Below, in pieces: positions 7,659 to 17,752 of a DNA stretch of 21,871 nt (the stretch's first letter is position 1; each line of letters starts with the position of its first letter). The DNA is from Oehlia diaphana (Eukaryota > Glomeromycota > Glomeromycetes > Glomerales > Glomeraceae): assembly GCA_003833135.1 (NCBI GenBank), contig QZLH01001248.1:15017-36887 (forward strand), read 5' to 3'. The notes beneath the pieces are model-generated. The model was given only the letters and a program-made list of their open reading frames with translations, ran no database searches and had not been told where the DNA came from. The translations under genes were made by a program, and so were the position numbers.

Positions 7659-9389
7659 ATGATTAAGGTAATTTTTGATCCTTTTTTTTATGTTTTTTTT
7701 TATGACGTATATTAATATTTGCTGCGGCTAATATTAATAATTTACGTTAATTTCTCTAATATAGTGGGATAGATTAGCGGAATCAAAGTCCGTAGTATTA
7801 TTTGCTACAACATCAGTAATTCAAGCTGTTGTGTTAATATGTTTACAATTAAGAATTTTCACTCGTAATGTTTATGGATGGTTGAATCTTAATTCAGAAT
7901 TAGGTGGAACTGCTGATTCTTGTTTATATTCCGGTACCTTTGATTCGTTTATGATACTTACCTTCGAAAGTGTTATGTTTATTTTCCTATACTTGTTTCA
8001 ATTATATGTTTGTATAAGCGCGGTAATGTATCTTTTAATATCTTTAATCTCTCTTGATGAAATTATTATTTTAATGATTGATTTTCTTTATTTTAGGTTC
8101 TTCATAAAAATACGATTCAAGTTTTCATGATCGCATTAACAAATTTTTGTTACGTGGTTCTTGGAGTTGTAAGTATAAAATATTTCCATGATGCGATACT
8201 ATCGTACTATAATAACTATCTATGATGCGATACTGTCGTACTAAAATATTTAAAATTCTTTCTTTTCCTTCCCAGGTACAACTGATCGAAACCAAAGAAA
8301 CACATAATAAAATTCTTAACGATTGTCCCATGATCGCTTTTGATCCGGAATTTATGATACGTGAAGTACCTAATATCATAATGATTACATTATTGGCATT
8401 TGTAATGGGATATTTATCATTTAAATTATACAAACAATTTGGTTGGGTCATTTATAAAAAAATTGGTGATGATATTCAAATGCAATGTAAGTAATTTATG
8501 TGATCTATGTGATCTATTTAAGATTTCTGATGATAAAACCCTAATTATTAATCAAACTTTTTTATTCTAGCGAGATATAGGACTAGATTAATATTTTTAA
8601 TGTTATTAAAACTCAATTTATTGATGATTTTATTATTTAGTATATTAATTGTACCTTATTCAATTAATGGTTCTGAAAAGACATTAGTTTATGTTGATTT
8701 TATATTTTTCATGTCAGTAAGTTTATTTAACGCTTTGGCTTATAAATCGGTAAGTAAATTTAAATTTATTTAATTTATTTAATAAAGTTTAATTAAATAA
8801 AATTGTTTATAGATTACGAACGAGTATAAGAATGGAATGAATTCATTTCTATCATTCTGGGTGATAGCTATGGCAGTTTATGGGTGGTTTTTTTACATTG
8901 GATTTTCTTTGACATTCGTTTATAAGTTGTATATAGGTTCTATTTTCGGTAAGTTATTAAATAATTTATTTCTGGTATTATCGTAGATTATTCGTTATCG
9001 TCGACTTACTTTATTACATCTTTATTCATCTTTATTCATCTTTATTCATCTTTAAGGTATTTGCTTCTTGTTACTCGGAATGGTAAGTAAAAAAAAAAGA
9101 ACGAATTTTTTATTTCTTTTAAAATTAAAATTTTGTTTTTTTTTTTAGTCGACATTTGTAATTGGAATATCTGTTACGAAAAATTTTGGAAAGGGATTAA
9201 AAGAATATCGTAAGTTTTAATTATTACATTTTCATTTTTTTCTTTGGAAATTTCTTCGAACGATCTTATTAACGTTATTCATAAATAAATTTAGTAACAA
9301 TTCATAAGAGTGGAATTAAAAAAATTGAAGAATATGAATATAAGTACGATAATAGTCATAATAGTAATAATAATAACAATAATATCTAA
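7659..9389 (+). CDS. Multi-pass (7-8 TM) membrane protein, copy A
   Basis: Nine exons: 7659-7667, 7765-8022, 8097-8168, 8276-8486, 8571-8749, 8813-8948, 9057-9082, 9149-9209 and 9295-9389. They join in frame to 348 residues. Hydrophobic segments fall near residues 13-33, 64-87, 96-116, 146-165, 190-210, 218-240, 254-275 and 285-308, so a polytopic membrane protein is certain. A conserved KNFGKGLKEY follows the last one, and the tail ends in a run of Asn. Exon 1 is only 9 nt (MIK) and is the least certain part; it was chosen because ATGATTAAG is followed by a good GT, a 97-nt intron and the exon beginning WDRLAESK, in phase. The family was identified only by comparison with its neighbour at 9812-11772; a UPF0658-type Golgi membrane protein or a 7TM receptor are possibilities I cannot confirm. 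Confidence 0.88.
8188..8243 (+). repeat. 34-bp tandem duplication inside intron 3 of copy A
   Basis: ATGATGCGATACTATCGTAC occurs at 8188 and again, with one change, at 8222. This enlarges intron 3 (8169-8275) to 107 nt, whereas the corresponding intron of copy B is 65 nt. It leaves the splice sites intact. Confidence 0.85.
9011..9050 (+). repeat. 10-bp repeat (TTTATTCATC)n before an acceptor
   Basis: Three perfect and one imperfect copy of TTTATTCATC form the pyrimidine-rich end of intron 6 of copy A, directly before the TTTAAG acceptor at 9056. Confidence 0.85.
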
Positions 9390-9811
9390 TAATTATAAAG
9401 GTATTATTGATCATAATTCAAAGAATGATTGAGTTTTTGACCTAGTTTATAAATAGATTTTATTTTTAACGACCTTTTCTTTTTATTATAATAAATTTGT
9501 CTTTAATTTCTTAATAAAAATCGATAATTTTAATTGAGACGTTAAAATTTATGTGTTCAGATTCAGAAATGCGTTCAGATTAAAAATTAGTTTTAATCGA
9601 GATATGACTTATGAGATATTCACGTTCGAAGCATAAAATAATAATCCTTCATTTTGAATTTTTATTTTTTTTTAAATAAAAATGTTTTTTAAAAAATATT
9701 AGGAAATATAATAATATAAATATTTTTTTTTTTTTTTTTAAAAAAAAAAAATATTTAAAAAATATGAAATAATAATATAAATGAATTAATTTACGAATCC
9801 TCTTCTTTTTT
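9390..9811. other. Convergent intergenic region with an A/T snapback
   Basis: This is the shared 3' flank of the two membrane genes. It contains AAATAT-T17-A12-ATATTT at 9718-9756, a near-perfect fold-back of pure A/T, and further long A or T runs. No gene is seen. It may provide poly(A) signals for both genes, and is also a place where assemblies tend to be unreliable. Confidence 0.6.
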
Positions 9812-11772
9812 TTAAAAATCGATAACGAATTTATCTTTTTCAAATTTCGGATCACTAGAATCACGTTTTACCGCGCGTGAATTCGATATTAAGTTGCACT
9901 TATCATCCTCCGGATGTTCATCCGTGTCCGTGCGTTTTTTTACTTTCATTGTATTAAAAATAAAAGTTTACGTTAATATATATTATTATGTATAAAACGT
10001 GTATAATTTACAACTTTTTTTTTTTTTTTTTTTACTTACGATGTTTTAATCCTTTCCCAAAATTTTTATATACAAATAACGCATATATTAATGTGCTCTA
10101 AAAGAAAAAATCAAAAAAAAATTAATAAAACAAATATAAATATGATAGATATACTAGGTATATTATATAAAAACTTGCCAACGAAAACCCAAAACAAATA
10201 ATCCCTATATTTTAAAAAATCAATTTAATAAAATTAATAAAAATTAATAAATCAATTTTTTTTTTTAAAAAAAAAAAAAAAATTAGTAATAAAATAATAA
10301 ATAATTGAAATATTATTATTATTATAAAATAAAAAATTTTACCCATAATAAATCCAATATACCAACTAGTTTCCAATGATAAATTAAATACCACGACACA
10401 TAATCCAGCAAAATTAAATAATGCAATTACCCAAAAAACTATAAATATCAACATTCCAGTTGCCCATTCGTTATTAAGCTAATAAAAAGGAAAAACCAAT
10501 ATAAGTAAATTTTTTTTTTTAAAGAAAAAAAAAAAATATTATTTTTAATTATTTGAATAATTACCGATTTATACGCTAAAATTTCAAATAAAAATGATAA
10601 TATCATAATAATAGTACTAACGATCATTAAAGGTTTATTATCACCTTCAAATAATACATAAAAAACTGGTACAAGTAATCCAGCAAATAATATGATCATA
10701 AGTGCATCTAATTTTAATAACATTATAAATATAAGCCTAGTTTTATTTAATTCTATAAAAATTTTTTTTTTTTTTAAAAAAAAATACGTTAATAATAGAT
10801 CAGTATTTTAATTTATCGTGAAGTACAAAAAGTGGGTATGCGGAATCGTAATGGATAAAAGTTATAATTTACAAACAATTGAAACAATTGAAATATTGTT
10901 GTAAAACTTAACTTTGCATCTTAACGTCACTTCCAAATTCTTTATAAATAGCCCAACCAAATTGACGATATAATTTATGTGATAAATATCCCATAATCAT
11001 TGCTAATATTGCCAAAGCTACAATAAAAAATATCTCAAACTTTTCAAATCGTGGATAAAATTCCAATCCTGGGCATGATATTCTAAAGTCATTACTTGTA
11101 GTCCCAACCTCAAATAGTTGCATCTATAAAAGAAATTTTCTTTTTAAAAAAAAATTATAAAGGAAAAAATGACCCTAAGAATATTTACAATTCCAATAAA
11201 GATAAATGCCAGATTGATCGATGCGATAGTAATAATTTGTATTGTATTTCGATGAAATATCTGTCAATCGAAAAAAAAAAAAATAAAGCATATTTATTGA
11301 AACGAACCGTGTATTATAATAAACTCTTTTTCCTATATTATAAAAAAAGAAAAAAAAATTAAGAATATTACCGCATTAAAACAGAAATATAATTGAAAGA
11401 AATAAAAAAAAATAAACATTAAATTTTCCATTGTTAACACATAAAGTGAAAGAAATTGTTCATCATAACATTTTTCAACTATTTCCGCTCCATTTAATTT
11501 ACTTGATTTGTACATTTTTAGGAGACTATTCCCATTACGTTGTAAAATACGAAATTGAAGGTAAATTAAAACTAATGCTTGAGCTACTGAAACAAGAATG
11601 AAAAAAACCGTATATTTTGATGCGGTAATTCTACTCCACTAATTAGAAAAAAAAAAAAAAAGGAAAATTTAAGTGATATCTCACATTGATCTCTTTTAAT
11701 CATATTATAAACTTTATTTTTGCTTACTTTTTTCTTAAGATCTTGTATCAAATTCGTGATTATCCAATTCAT
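9812..11772 (-). CDS. Multi-pass (7-8 TM) membrane protein, copy B
   Basis: Nine exons on the minus strand: 11728-11772, 11372-11638, 11189-11260, 10913-11123, 10565-10752, 10343-10478, 10179-10204, 10040-10097 and 9812-9942, joining in frame to 377 residues. Intron positions and phases match copy A one for one (0,0,0,1,0,1,0,1), and exons 3, 4, 6 and 7 have identical lengths (72, 211, 136 and 26 nt). Shared protein blocks include RNTIQ/KNTIQ, MGYLSxKLYxQFGW, TRLIF, LAYKS and NFGKGLK. The N-terminus is longer (MNWIITNLIQDLKKK), and the charged tail has no similarity to that of copy A. Two splice sites are odd: the donor of intron 4 is GTTAAG, and intron 7 begins with GC. Same uncertain family as copy A. 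Confidence 0.85.
10098..10178 (-). other. GC-AG intron (intron 7 of copy B)
   Basis: The donor reads TTG followed by GCAAGT and the acceptor is TTTTAG. The equivalent site in copy A is ATG followed by GTAAGT, so a T-to-C change converted GT to GC. GCAAGT is the accepted minority donor form in fungi, and the reading frame only works if it is used. Confidence 0.75.
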
Positions 11773-12653
11773 GATTGAATTATTCTTTTATAGAAAGAAA
11801 AAAAAAATTATTAAAAATACGGGAGATTCTCCATATTTAAATTAAAAAAAAAAGGATTTTACCGAATATAATAATTTATTTTTTTGTTGATTTTGGATCT
11901 GGTAATTTTCGGTTAAGATCTTGTAATACATCAAGTGTAAATTTCAATTATTTCAATTAATCAGGTTAATTACAGGTATTTGTTTTTTCGTAATTTACAA
12001 ATTTTGATCGACCCGTTATGAGAATTGTAAAAGCCAGAAAAAATTTTTGCACAGCCAAATCTTCATTACTATATTGCATACCGAAGGTAAATCATTAATT
12101 ATTACTTGTTAAGGAAAATCATTTTCTTTGTAACCAATGATCCTTCCCACGAGAGAATTAAAAAAATAACCGGGTCCACATGATCACGTGACATTGTTGG
12201 TTTGAACAATAACATGGATAACATGGTGGGCACGAGCTCCTACCTTTTCCTACCATATAAACGTTCCGAATTTATATAATTTAATATTTGTGCGCCCAAA
12301 TAATTTTAATTTATTTCACAGATTTAAAATATTTTTTTTTACTTCAAAATAAATTCAATTTATAAAATACATTGATAAAGCTATTCATAGATAACATCAA
12401 ATATGAAATATTGAATGAGAATAAATATGAAATATATATAAGAATAAACCACTATACATATCAAAATATAAAACTATACGAGTAAAATTAATTTAGATAT
12501 CAATCCTGGAAAACTAAATTACCCACCCGTCCAATACACTCACGTACATATCGAACTGTAAACAAAATAATTTTTTTTTATTTATGTTTTATTAATTTAT
12601 GTATAAAACATTGTCATTCATATGAACAAAATAACAACGTAAACAATTTACCT
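11773..12653. other. Upstream region of copy B; no gene seen
   Basis: AT-rich DNA between the start of copy B and the stop of the kinase gene. Apart from the TCACGTGATCATGTG box, no coding or repeat structure is supported. Confidence 0.5.
12177..12191 (-). promoter_or_regulatory. TCACGTGATCATGTG box upstream of copy B
   Basis: On the minus strand this matches 14 of 15 bases of the box upstream of copy A, at a similar distance from the start codon (about 419 bp) and in the same orientation relative to the gene. It contains a CACGTG E-box. Confidence 0.5.
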
Positions 12654-14227
12654 TCAAGGGATCTGAGATGGCGACGTGTTCGATAAAGTTGGAAGAGCGA
12701 TAAATTTATCCTCAAAATCTGTTAATTTTAAATATAATCAATTTTTTATAAAATTATAAGATCGATTAATTATTTAGCTTACCTTTTATGTTATCATCAA
12801 TAATTGATGTTGGGAGAGAAAGATCATTTTGACCAGAATCTTCTACAAAAATTTAGAATAATATTATAAATCAAATTTAATAAAAATAATTATGAAAATA
12901 TTAGTATTACCTAAAGTTAATTTAGCAAGATGTTCTTTAACTCTTTGAAACGATAAGAAACGACTTGTATAACAAGTGCCAAGATGATTGCCGGTTAGTT
13001 TCATAGTTTTAAGAAGACTATACTTTTTTCTATGTGAATTTGCTAAAAAAGTTTCATTTGGTCCTCTTTTATGATTTTCTATCGTTGTTATAATTTGTTG
13101 AGCTGTTGGACGATTTTTTGGGTCTGAATCCCAACATTTTTCCATTAAATCCGTGATATATTTGGAAATACCCATTTTTGGAGAAATTTCTGGACGAAGA
13201 CCTCTTATAATATCAAGAATCAGAGTCGCATCATGATTTCTGTTATTAAAAGGCTCTTCAAATGAATATATTACCCACATAATAATTCCTAAGCTGTATA
13301 TATCCGATGCATGCGTATATTGTCTTCTAAGAAATATTTCAGGAGCAATATATGGAATAACACCATAAATTCCTGATGATTTAACTGAAGAAGAAATATT
13401 TGCAGGTTGGCATAATCCAAAGTCACTTATACTAATGCAATAAAAGCCACTGGATCCTTCGCCTCTTAGTAAAATATTGCCTATGTGCAAATCACAATGA
13501 ATTAAACCTGAATTATGCATGATATTAAGTCCTTGAGAAATATGTTTAATAGTTTTTTCATTGGAACTTAATTTATAATGATCATATACAGTGCTATATG
13601 CAAATTCCGCAGGTTTCATAATATTTGTTTTTAAATTACCCTTATTAGCATATTCGGCTACCATTATAAACTCTTGAGTAATTGGATCATATGAAATTCC
13701 GTAAAATCTGATTAAAAAACAAGTCATAAAACTTGCTCTATTGAATTCCATACAATGAATATAATTTTTAACCTACAATTATTATGTAATATAAATTATA
13801 GACATAACAAATCTCATAATTTAAATGCATTTTATATTAATGCGATTATTACAATACCTCCGTCGTTAAGAAAATCCATAGTTATATTTCTTGAATTGTA
13901 TAATTTCTTTAAAGCAACATCATAAATTCCTTTCCATTTAGCTTTATAAATCTCACCAAATCCACCTTTTGCTAAATATGTGATTTCACTAAATTGATTA
14001 TAAGGTATCCATTTTAAAATTTCATTTGGTTTATTACATTCTTTAATAAAATCATCTACAATTTTGTTTCCACTTGACCAATTCGACCAATTCGGATTTT
14101 CACATTCGTTGCACAATAATCGTGTTATGACCCTACAAGCATAACATACGTATTCACATTTTTCACACTCTTTACACCATTCAATAATTCTACAATTTAC
14201 ACACAATGTCTCTAAGTTTGATGTCAT
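12654..14227 (-). CDS. TKL-like protein kinase with Cys-rich N-terminus
   Basis: Four exons: 13853-14227, 12911-13772, 12783-12842 and 12654-12718, joining in frame to 453 residues. Residues 9-41 hold paired cysteines (CVNC, CKEC, CEYVCYAC, CNEC), a likely zinc-binding region found on many kinases of this fungal group. The kinase domain follows: glycine loop KGGFGEIY (about 87-94), VALK Lys107, catalytic loop HCDLHIGNIL with Asp219 (HCD instead of HRD), DFG at 242-244 and APE at 268-270. It should transfer phosphate to Ser/Thr or Tyr residues. The C-terminal ~100 residues are unassigned. The junction of exons 1 and 2 is unusual. The first GT (GTATTG at 13857) would shift the frame; only a donor 5 nt further on (GTAATA at 13852) keeps it, giving FLNDGGI-VKNYIHC and replacing the Glu expected in helix C. 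Confidence 0.88.
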
Positions 14228-14378
14228 TGATTTCTTAGTTTTATAATCAAAGTAATTCGAAAAAAGAAAATGTTAATAAAATTGTAGACATTCAGTTTGT
14301 TATATAAGTATTAATATAAACATTACGTTTATTAGGAAGAAATACTCCGTTATTGTTACACAATAATTGTTATAAATG

Positions 14379-14440
14379 GTATCAAGTCCGAAGTGGCGTT
14401 AAATCACTCTAAGGAACATAGGTTCAGTTCCTGGGATGAG
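14379..14440 (+). repeat. tRNA-like A/B boxes, possible SINE relic
   Basis: GTCCGAAGTGG (14386-14396) resembles a pol III A box (about 8 of 11 bases of TRGYNNAGTGG). GGTTCAGTTCC (14421-14431) resembles a B box (9 of 11 of GGTTCGANTCC), at tRNA-like spacing. The acceptor stem does not pair, so it is not a working tRNA. A tRNA-derived SINE head or a tRNA fossil is possible, and chance is not excluded. Confidence 0.3.
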
Positions 14441-14799
14441 CAGAATAATTGGAATTACCGCAGTATACAGTATATAGTCCTTCGTTACACTCCGTCGTGT
14501 CATTACACAAACGTGTTTTTATTATAACACCTGTAAATGTTACACACACAACTAATCTAAATATATATATGTGACGTATTAAATCTTTATCACTTAACTT
14601 TTTTATTGAGATTAAAGACATTTTTTTTTCTTATTATAATCATTAATGCAAAAAGTATTCTATTAGATATAATAGCATTCACCCTAGTTTATCATTTTAA
14701 TTGAGTCTGGCAAATATCTACAAGCCTAACCCACAAAAAACATAAATAGAATGTTAATAAATGTACTTAATAAAAAAAAAACACAAAAACATACCGTCT

Positions 14800-14865
14800 C
14801 CAAAGTGAAATCTGGTTGGACGACGGATGACAGATGATCCTCAGATCGTAACTCTACCTTTAAGG
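14800..14865 (+). repeat. MITE-end relic ending in TAACTCTACCT
   Basis: GACGGATGACAGATGATC followed by GATCGTAACTCTACCT resembles the better preserved stretch at about 17345-17417, in the same orientation. The two probably belong to one small transposon family; the other ends were not found. Confidence 0.4.
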
Positions 14866-15053
14866 ACATTTGTATTTCTATATATGTTTTTGGGAAGATG
14901 ATTTTTAGGTGTAACACAAAAATATGTTGACGGGCGATAATTAAGTTTTCCAAGATTGTGGTTTATTCATATTTATATTCTCATTCTATTTCTTATTTTG
15001 ATGTTATATATGAATAGCTTTATCATTGTATTTATAATTTAAATCTGTCGTAC

Positions 15054-16522
15054 TAGGGATGGCAACGGTCACGGTCATTAATTGATTATGACCGGTCATG
15101 ACCGTGACCGATATCGGTCAGTTAAGACTTCTGACCGACCGTTTGACCGACCGTTTGCGACCAAATGTTTTTTTTATATAAAAAGCGTGCCTAAACGTTT
15201 TTTAATTATTTTAATAAAAAACGTTTGAAAACGTTTTTTATTAATAATTTAATAAAAAAAAAAGTTTTAAACAAAAAACGTTGCGAAAACGTTTTTTATT
15301 AATAATTTATATAAAAAAAGTTTTCACAACGTTTTTATCACAGCTGATTTCATAATGTACGGGACACGAAACGTTGCAAACTTTTCATTATTTCTGCAAT
15401 ACATTTTCCATCACCAAGACGTTTTAAAAGTTCAAAAGTAATTGGTAAAACTGGCCTTATGCATCTACTTTGTTTTACATGACAAATTTGATGCCGAGAA
15501 TTTTGTCGGTTGCCGGGTTGTCGGCAATTAAATAAGCACGTGATAACTATTACTCCTAACGGATGACATTATTTTCCAAATTGATCAAATTTGTAATTTT
15601 CGCGGTTTCATTTTGAGTAAGCTGTTTGAATTTTAAATAAATTGAATAATAATTTTTTCGGCGATATCTGTTAGGACCCCTAAATATACATAAAAAGGTC
15701 AGGTCAGAGTTTGCGTATAACGATAATGAGTCAAAAAAATCATGTAGATCATTCCTTTTATGGATAATCCCAGTCAAATAATATTTCCTAATTTAGACTG
15801 GCTGAAATTATTGTAATTCCGGCCCTGAAAGAATGCGTATTTTGGACCACTTCTGGACCTGACCTCTACATATATATTTCGGGGTCCTTATCTGTTCATA
15901 CAATTTTTGCATGGCAAAAAACCAGTTGAGAAATTCTATTTCCAATGCAACCTTTTGTTTTGTGGCACCTTTTTGTGTAAGTGGCTTATAACAAAAATCT
16001 ACTGTATAGTGTATAGTCACGTTCAATTTTTTTCTTCTATTTAATTTCTCTTGACTGGCAAGTACAATTTTGGCCATAAAGATTTTTACAATCTAAGCAA
16101 ATAAGTCAAATGGAACAAATGCTCAATCGAAATGTCAAGGTATGAGCCATTGTTGATGCTCTAAAAAACTATTGATGTTGATAAAATAAAGATAATATAC
16201 TATATATAATTATTATAGTTGTATAAAAAATTAATTTATAATGTGCGCGTACACCGACAACCCGGCAACTGACAAAATTCTCGGCATCAAATTTGTCACG
16301 TGTCCCGTGCATTATGAAATCAGCTGTAATAAAACGCCGCGAAAATGTTTTTATTAATAATTTCTTAAAAAAAAAAAACGTTTTCACACTTTTTTTAATA
16401 AAAAATGTTGCGGAAACGTTAAAACCGGACTGATAATGATCAGTCAAACGGTCGGTCGGTCGGTCAAAGGTTCTTGACCGGTTATGACCGACCGATGACC
16501 GACCATGACCGACCCATCCCTA
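15054..16522. mobile_element. Non-autonomous hAT-like element with 8-bp TSD
   Basis: The termini TAGGGATGG and CCATCCCTA are inverted. The flanks TGTCGTAC (15046-15053) and ATTCGTAC (16523-16530) agree at 6 of 8 bases, a decayed 8-bp target duplication as made by hAT transposases. Just inside both ends are many (T)GACCGGTCA/GACCGACC units. Further in, long inverted arms pair: the CACAGCTGATTTCATAATG block at about 15340 with its inverse near 16300-16331, and the TTTGATGCCGAGAATTTTGTC block near 15486 with its inverse at about 16270. The left arm carries roughly 110 bp absent from the right. No transposase is present. A minus-strand ORF in the centre (from 16077, starting MAKIVLASQEKL) is cut by the nested MITE at 15673-15888 and may be captured host sequence. 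Confidence 0.8.
15673..15888. mobile_element. Nested 216-bp hAT-like MITE with perfect TSD
   Basis: It begins AGGACCCC and ends GGGGTCCT. The arms match over about 33 bp (inner part GGTCAGGTC / GACCTGACC). It is flanked by a perfect 8-bp duplication TATCTGTT at 15665-15672 and 15889-15896. It lies inside the older element at 15054-16522, whose own duplication has decayed to 6 of 8, so the insertion order is clear. Confidence 0.9.
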
Positions 16523-16530
16523 ATTCGTAC

Positions 16531-17590
16531 GCAAAAATAACACGTCATAATTAAAGTACTCCAAATAATTTTTTAATATACTGTAATTATTTTTGAGAAC
16601 TTCATTATTAGTATATTAATGTTAAAAATGACACAAAATAATTCTTTTATGAGCCGCACCCAATAAAATAATATCTTATGCCTTGTTAAGTTAACATAAT
16701 CATGCAAATGGTTATAAATTTAATTATATTTTACTTAGATATTCTTCATTGATTGGTATAACCATAATTTTGGACGTTCAGACTAACTACTTATTAATGA
16801 CGTATGTTAAAATTGTTATAAACATTTCCTTGTAAGAGTTTTTTAATATTTAATATTCAACCGAATATCTTGTATTCTTTAATTGCCTGATGAATTTACG
16901 TGAATTACGTCCTAATTTATTGCGGCACATTTTGTTTTACATCAAACTTCAATACCATCATCTCTTCTTTTCAGTCAAATAGGATTGTGATTAATGCTAT
17001 AAAAAGAACTAATCAGATCAAAATGTCGTTTCTAAAAACAATGTTTACCGCTTGTCACATAAAGAATATTCGACTAATTGTATAAGAAAATAAATTAACC
17101 TGCCGATCCATTTTTTTTCAGTTTTTCAATAAAATGAATAAGAGCGATTTTTTTTTATGTAATAACAAAAAAAATTGTTTTTCATAAATAACAAATTTAA
17201 AAATAATATTTAATTAAATGTCATTATTGATTTTCAAAAAATAATGGTGGAATTGCTTCAAATCTGCGGAATTTCTGCGATTAACCCAAATTCAGTCATC
17301 TGTTTCATCCGCGGATGAATCTATCATCTGATCTGTCTGATTCATCTGACAGATGACAGATATCTGCCTCATCTGACAGATGACGGATGACCGATCATAA
17401 CCGATCATAACTCTACCTAATGGGTAATATAGTTTGAAAATTTATTATGCTAGATGATTCTTTAAACGTCACGAATTAACTTTTTTTTTTGAAAGACATC
17501 ACGAAAAATCTAAATTATCTAAAGTCATGTTACACAAACAAACAAAACTTGCCAGTTTAGGATAAAGGTTAGTGGCACGATAATTATAAT
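16531..17590. other. No gene seen; AT-rich DNA
   Basis: No splice-consistent coding was found. The only structured part is the CATCTGACAGATGA-rich stretch at about 17290-17417, listed separately. Confidence 0.5.
17290..17417 (+). repeat. GATGA/TCATCTGACAGATGA-rich MITE end
   Basis: Repeated overlapping units TCATCTGACAGATGA, GACGGATGA and CCGATCATAA end in TAACTCTACCT. The same terminal block with GACGGATGACAGATG occurs at about 14820-14862. The multiple short inverted units resemble the subterminal repeats of the hAT-like family at 15054, but the sequence is different. Confidence 0.45.
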
Positions 17591-17607
17591 TTTTTTTCAG
17601 GAACAGG

Positions 17608-17737
17608 ATTCGGCGGCAGAGGAGGCTCTTTCGTACTTGTAGATTAGAGCCTTTGTATTTTATATTTTTGTATAGTAATATTCCTAATATGTATGAAGAC
17701 AGTCTAGTCATTATCAATAAATAAATAAATAAATAAA
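17608..17737 (+). mobile_element. 5'-truncated non-LTR retroelement tail with 15-bp TSD
   Basis: TTTTTCAGGAACAGG occurs at 17593-17607 and again at 17738-17752. Between them are about 130 bp starting ATTCGGCGGCAG and ending in an (AAAT)n tail (about 17716-17737). A variable-length target duplication plus a simple 3' tail is the mark of target-primed reverse transcription, so this is a short 5'-truncated LINE copy or a SINE. No protein can be assigned. Confidence 0.8.
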
Positions 17738-17752
17738 TTTTTCAGGAACAGG

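Larger units (their letters stand above)
14228..15045. other. Upstream of the kinase; tRNA-like and MITE relics only
   Basis: No protein gene is supported. The tRNA-like stretch at 14379-14440 and the repeat relic at 14800-14865 are listed separately; the rest is AT-rich. Confidence 0.5.

Noticed and set aside
8125..8451. 108-codon minus-strand ORF opposite the membrane gene
   Set aside because: It is antisense to exon 4 and intron 3 of copy A, whose coding is supported by its paralogue.
9649..9864. Lys-rich minus-strand ORF at the end of copy B
   Set aside because: It is translation of poly-A/poly-T DNA. The true last exon of copy B (9812-9942) uses another frame there.
14379..14440. A functional tRNA gene
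   Set aside because: The acceptor stem does not pair and the T stem has only three firm pairs, so only a tRNA-like relic is reported.
15556..16447. Three minus-strand ORFs within the hAT-like element as genes
   Set aside because: They lie in transposon arms or are cut by the nested MITE. No transposase motif (for example a BED finger or hATC region) is visible.
17601..17642. Terminal exon reading EQDSAAEEALSYL after TTTTTTTCAG
   Set aside because: The CAG is part of a 15-bp target duplication and the sequence after it is the retroelement insert, so the apparent exon is explained by the insertion.
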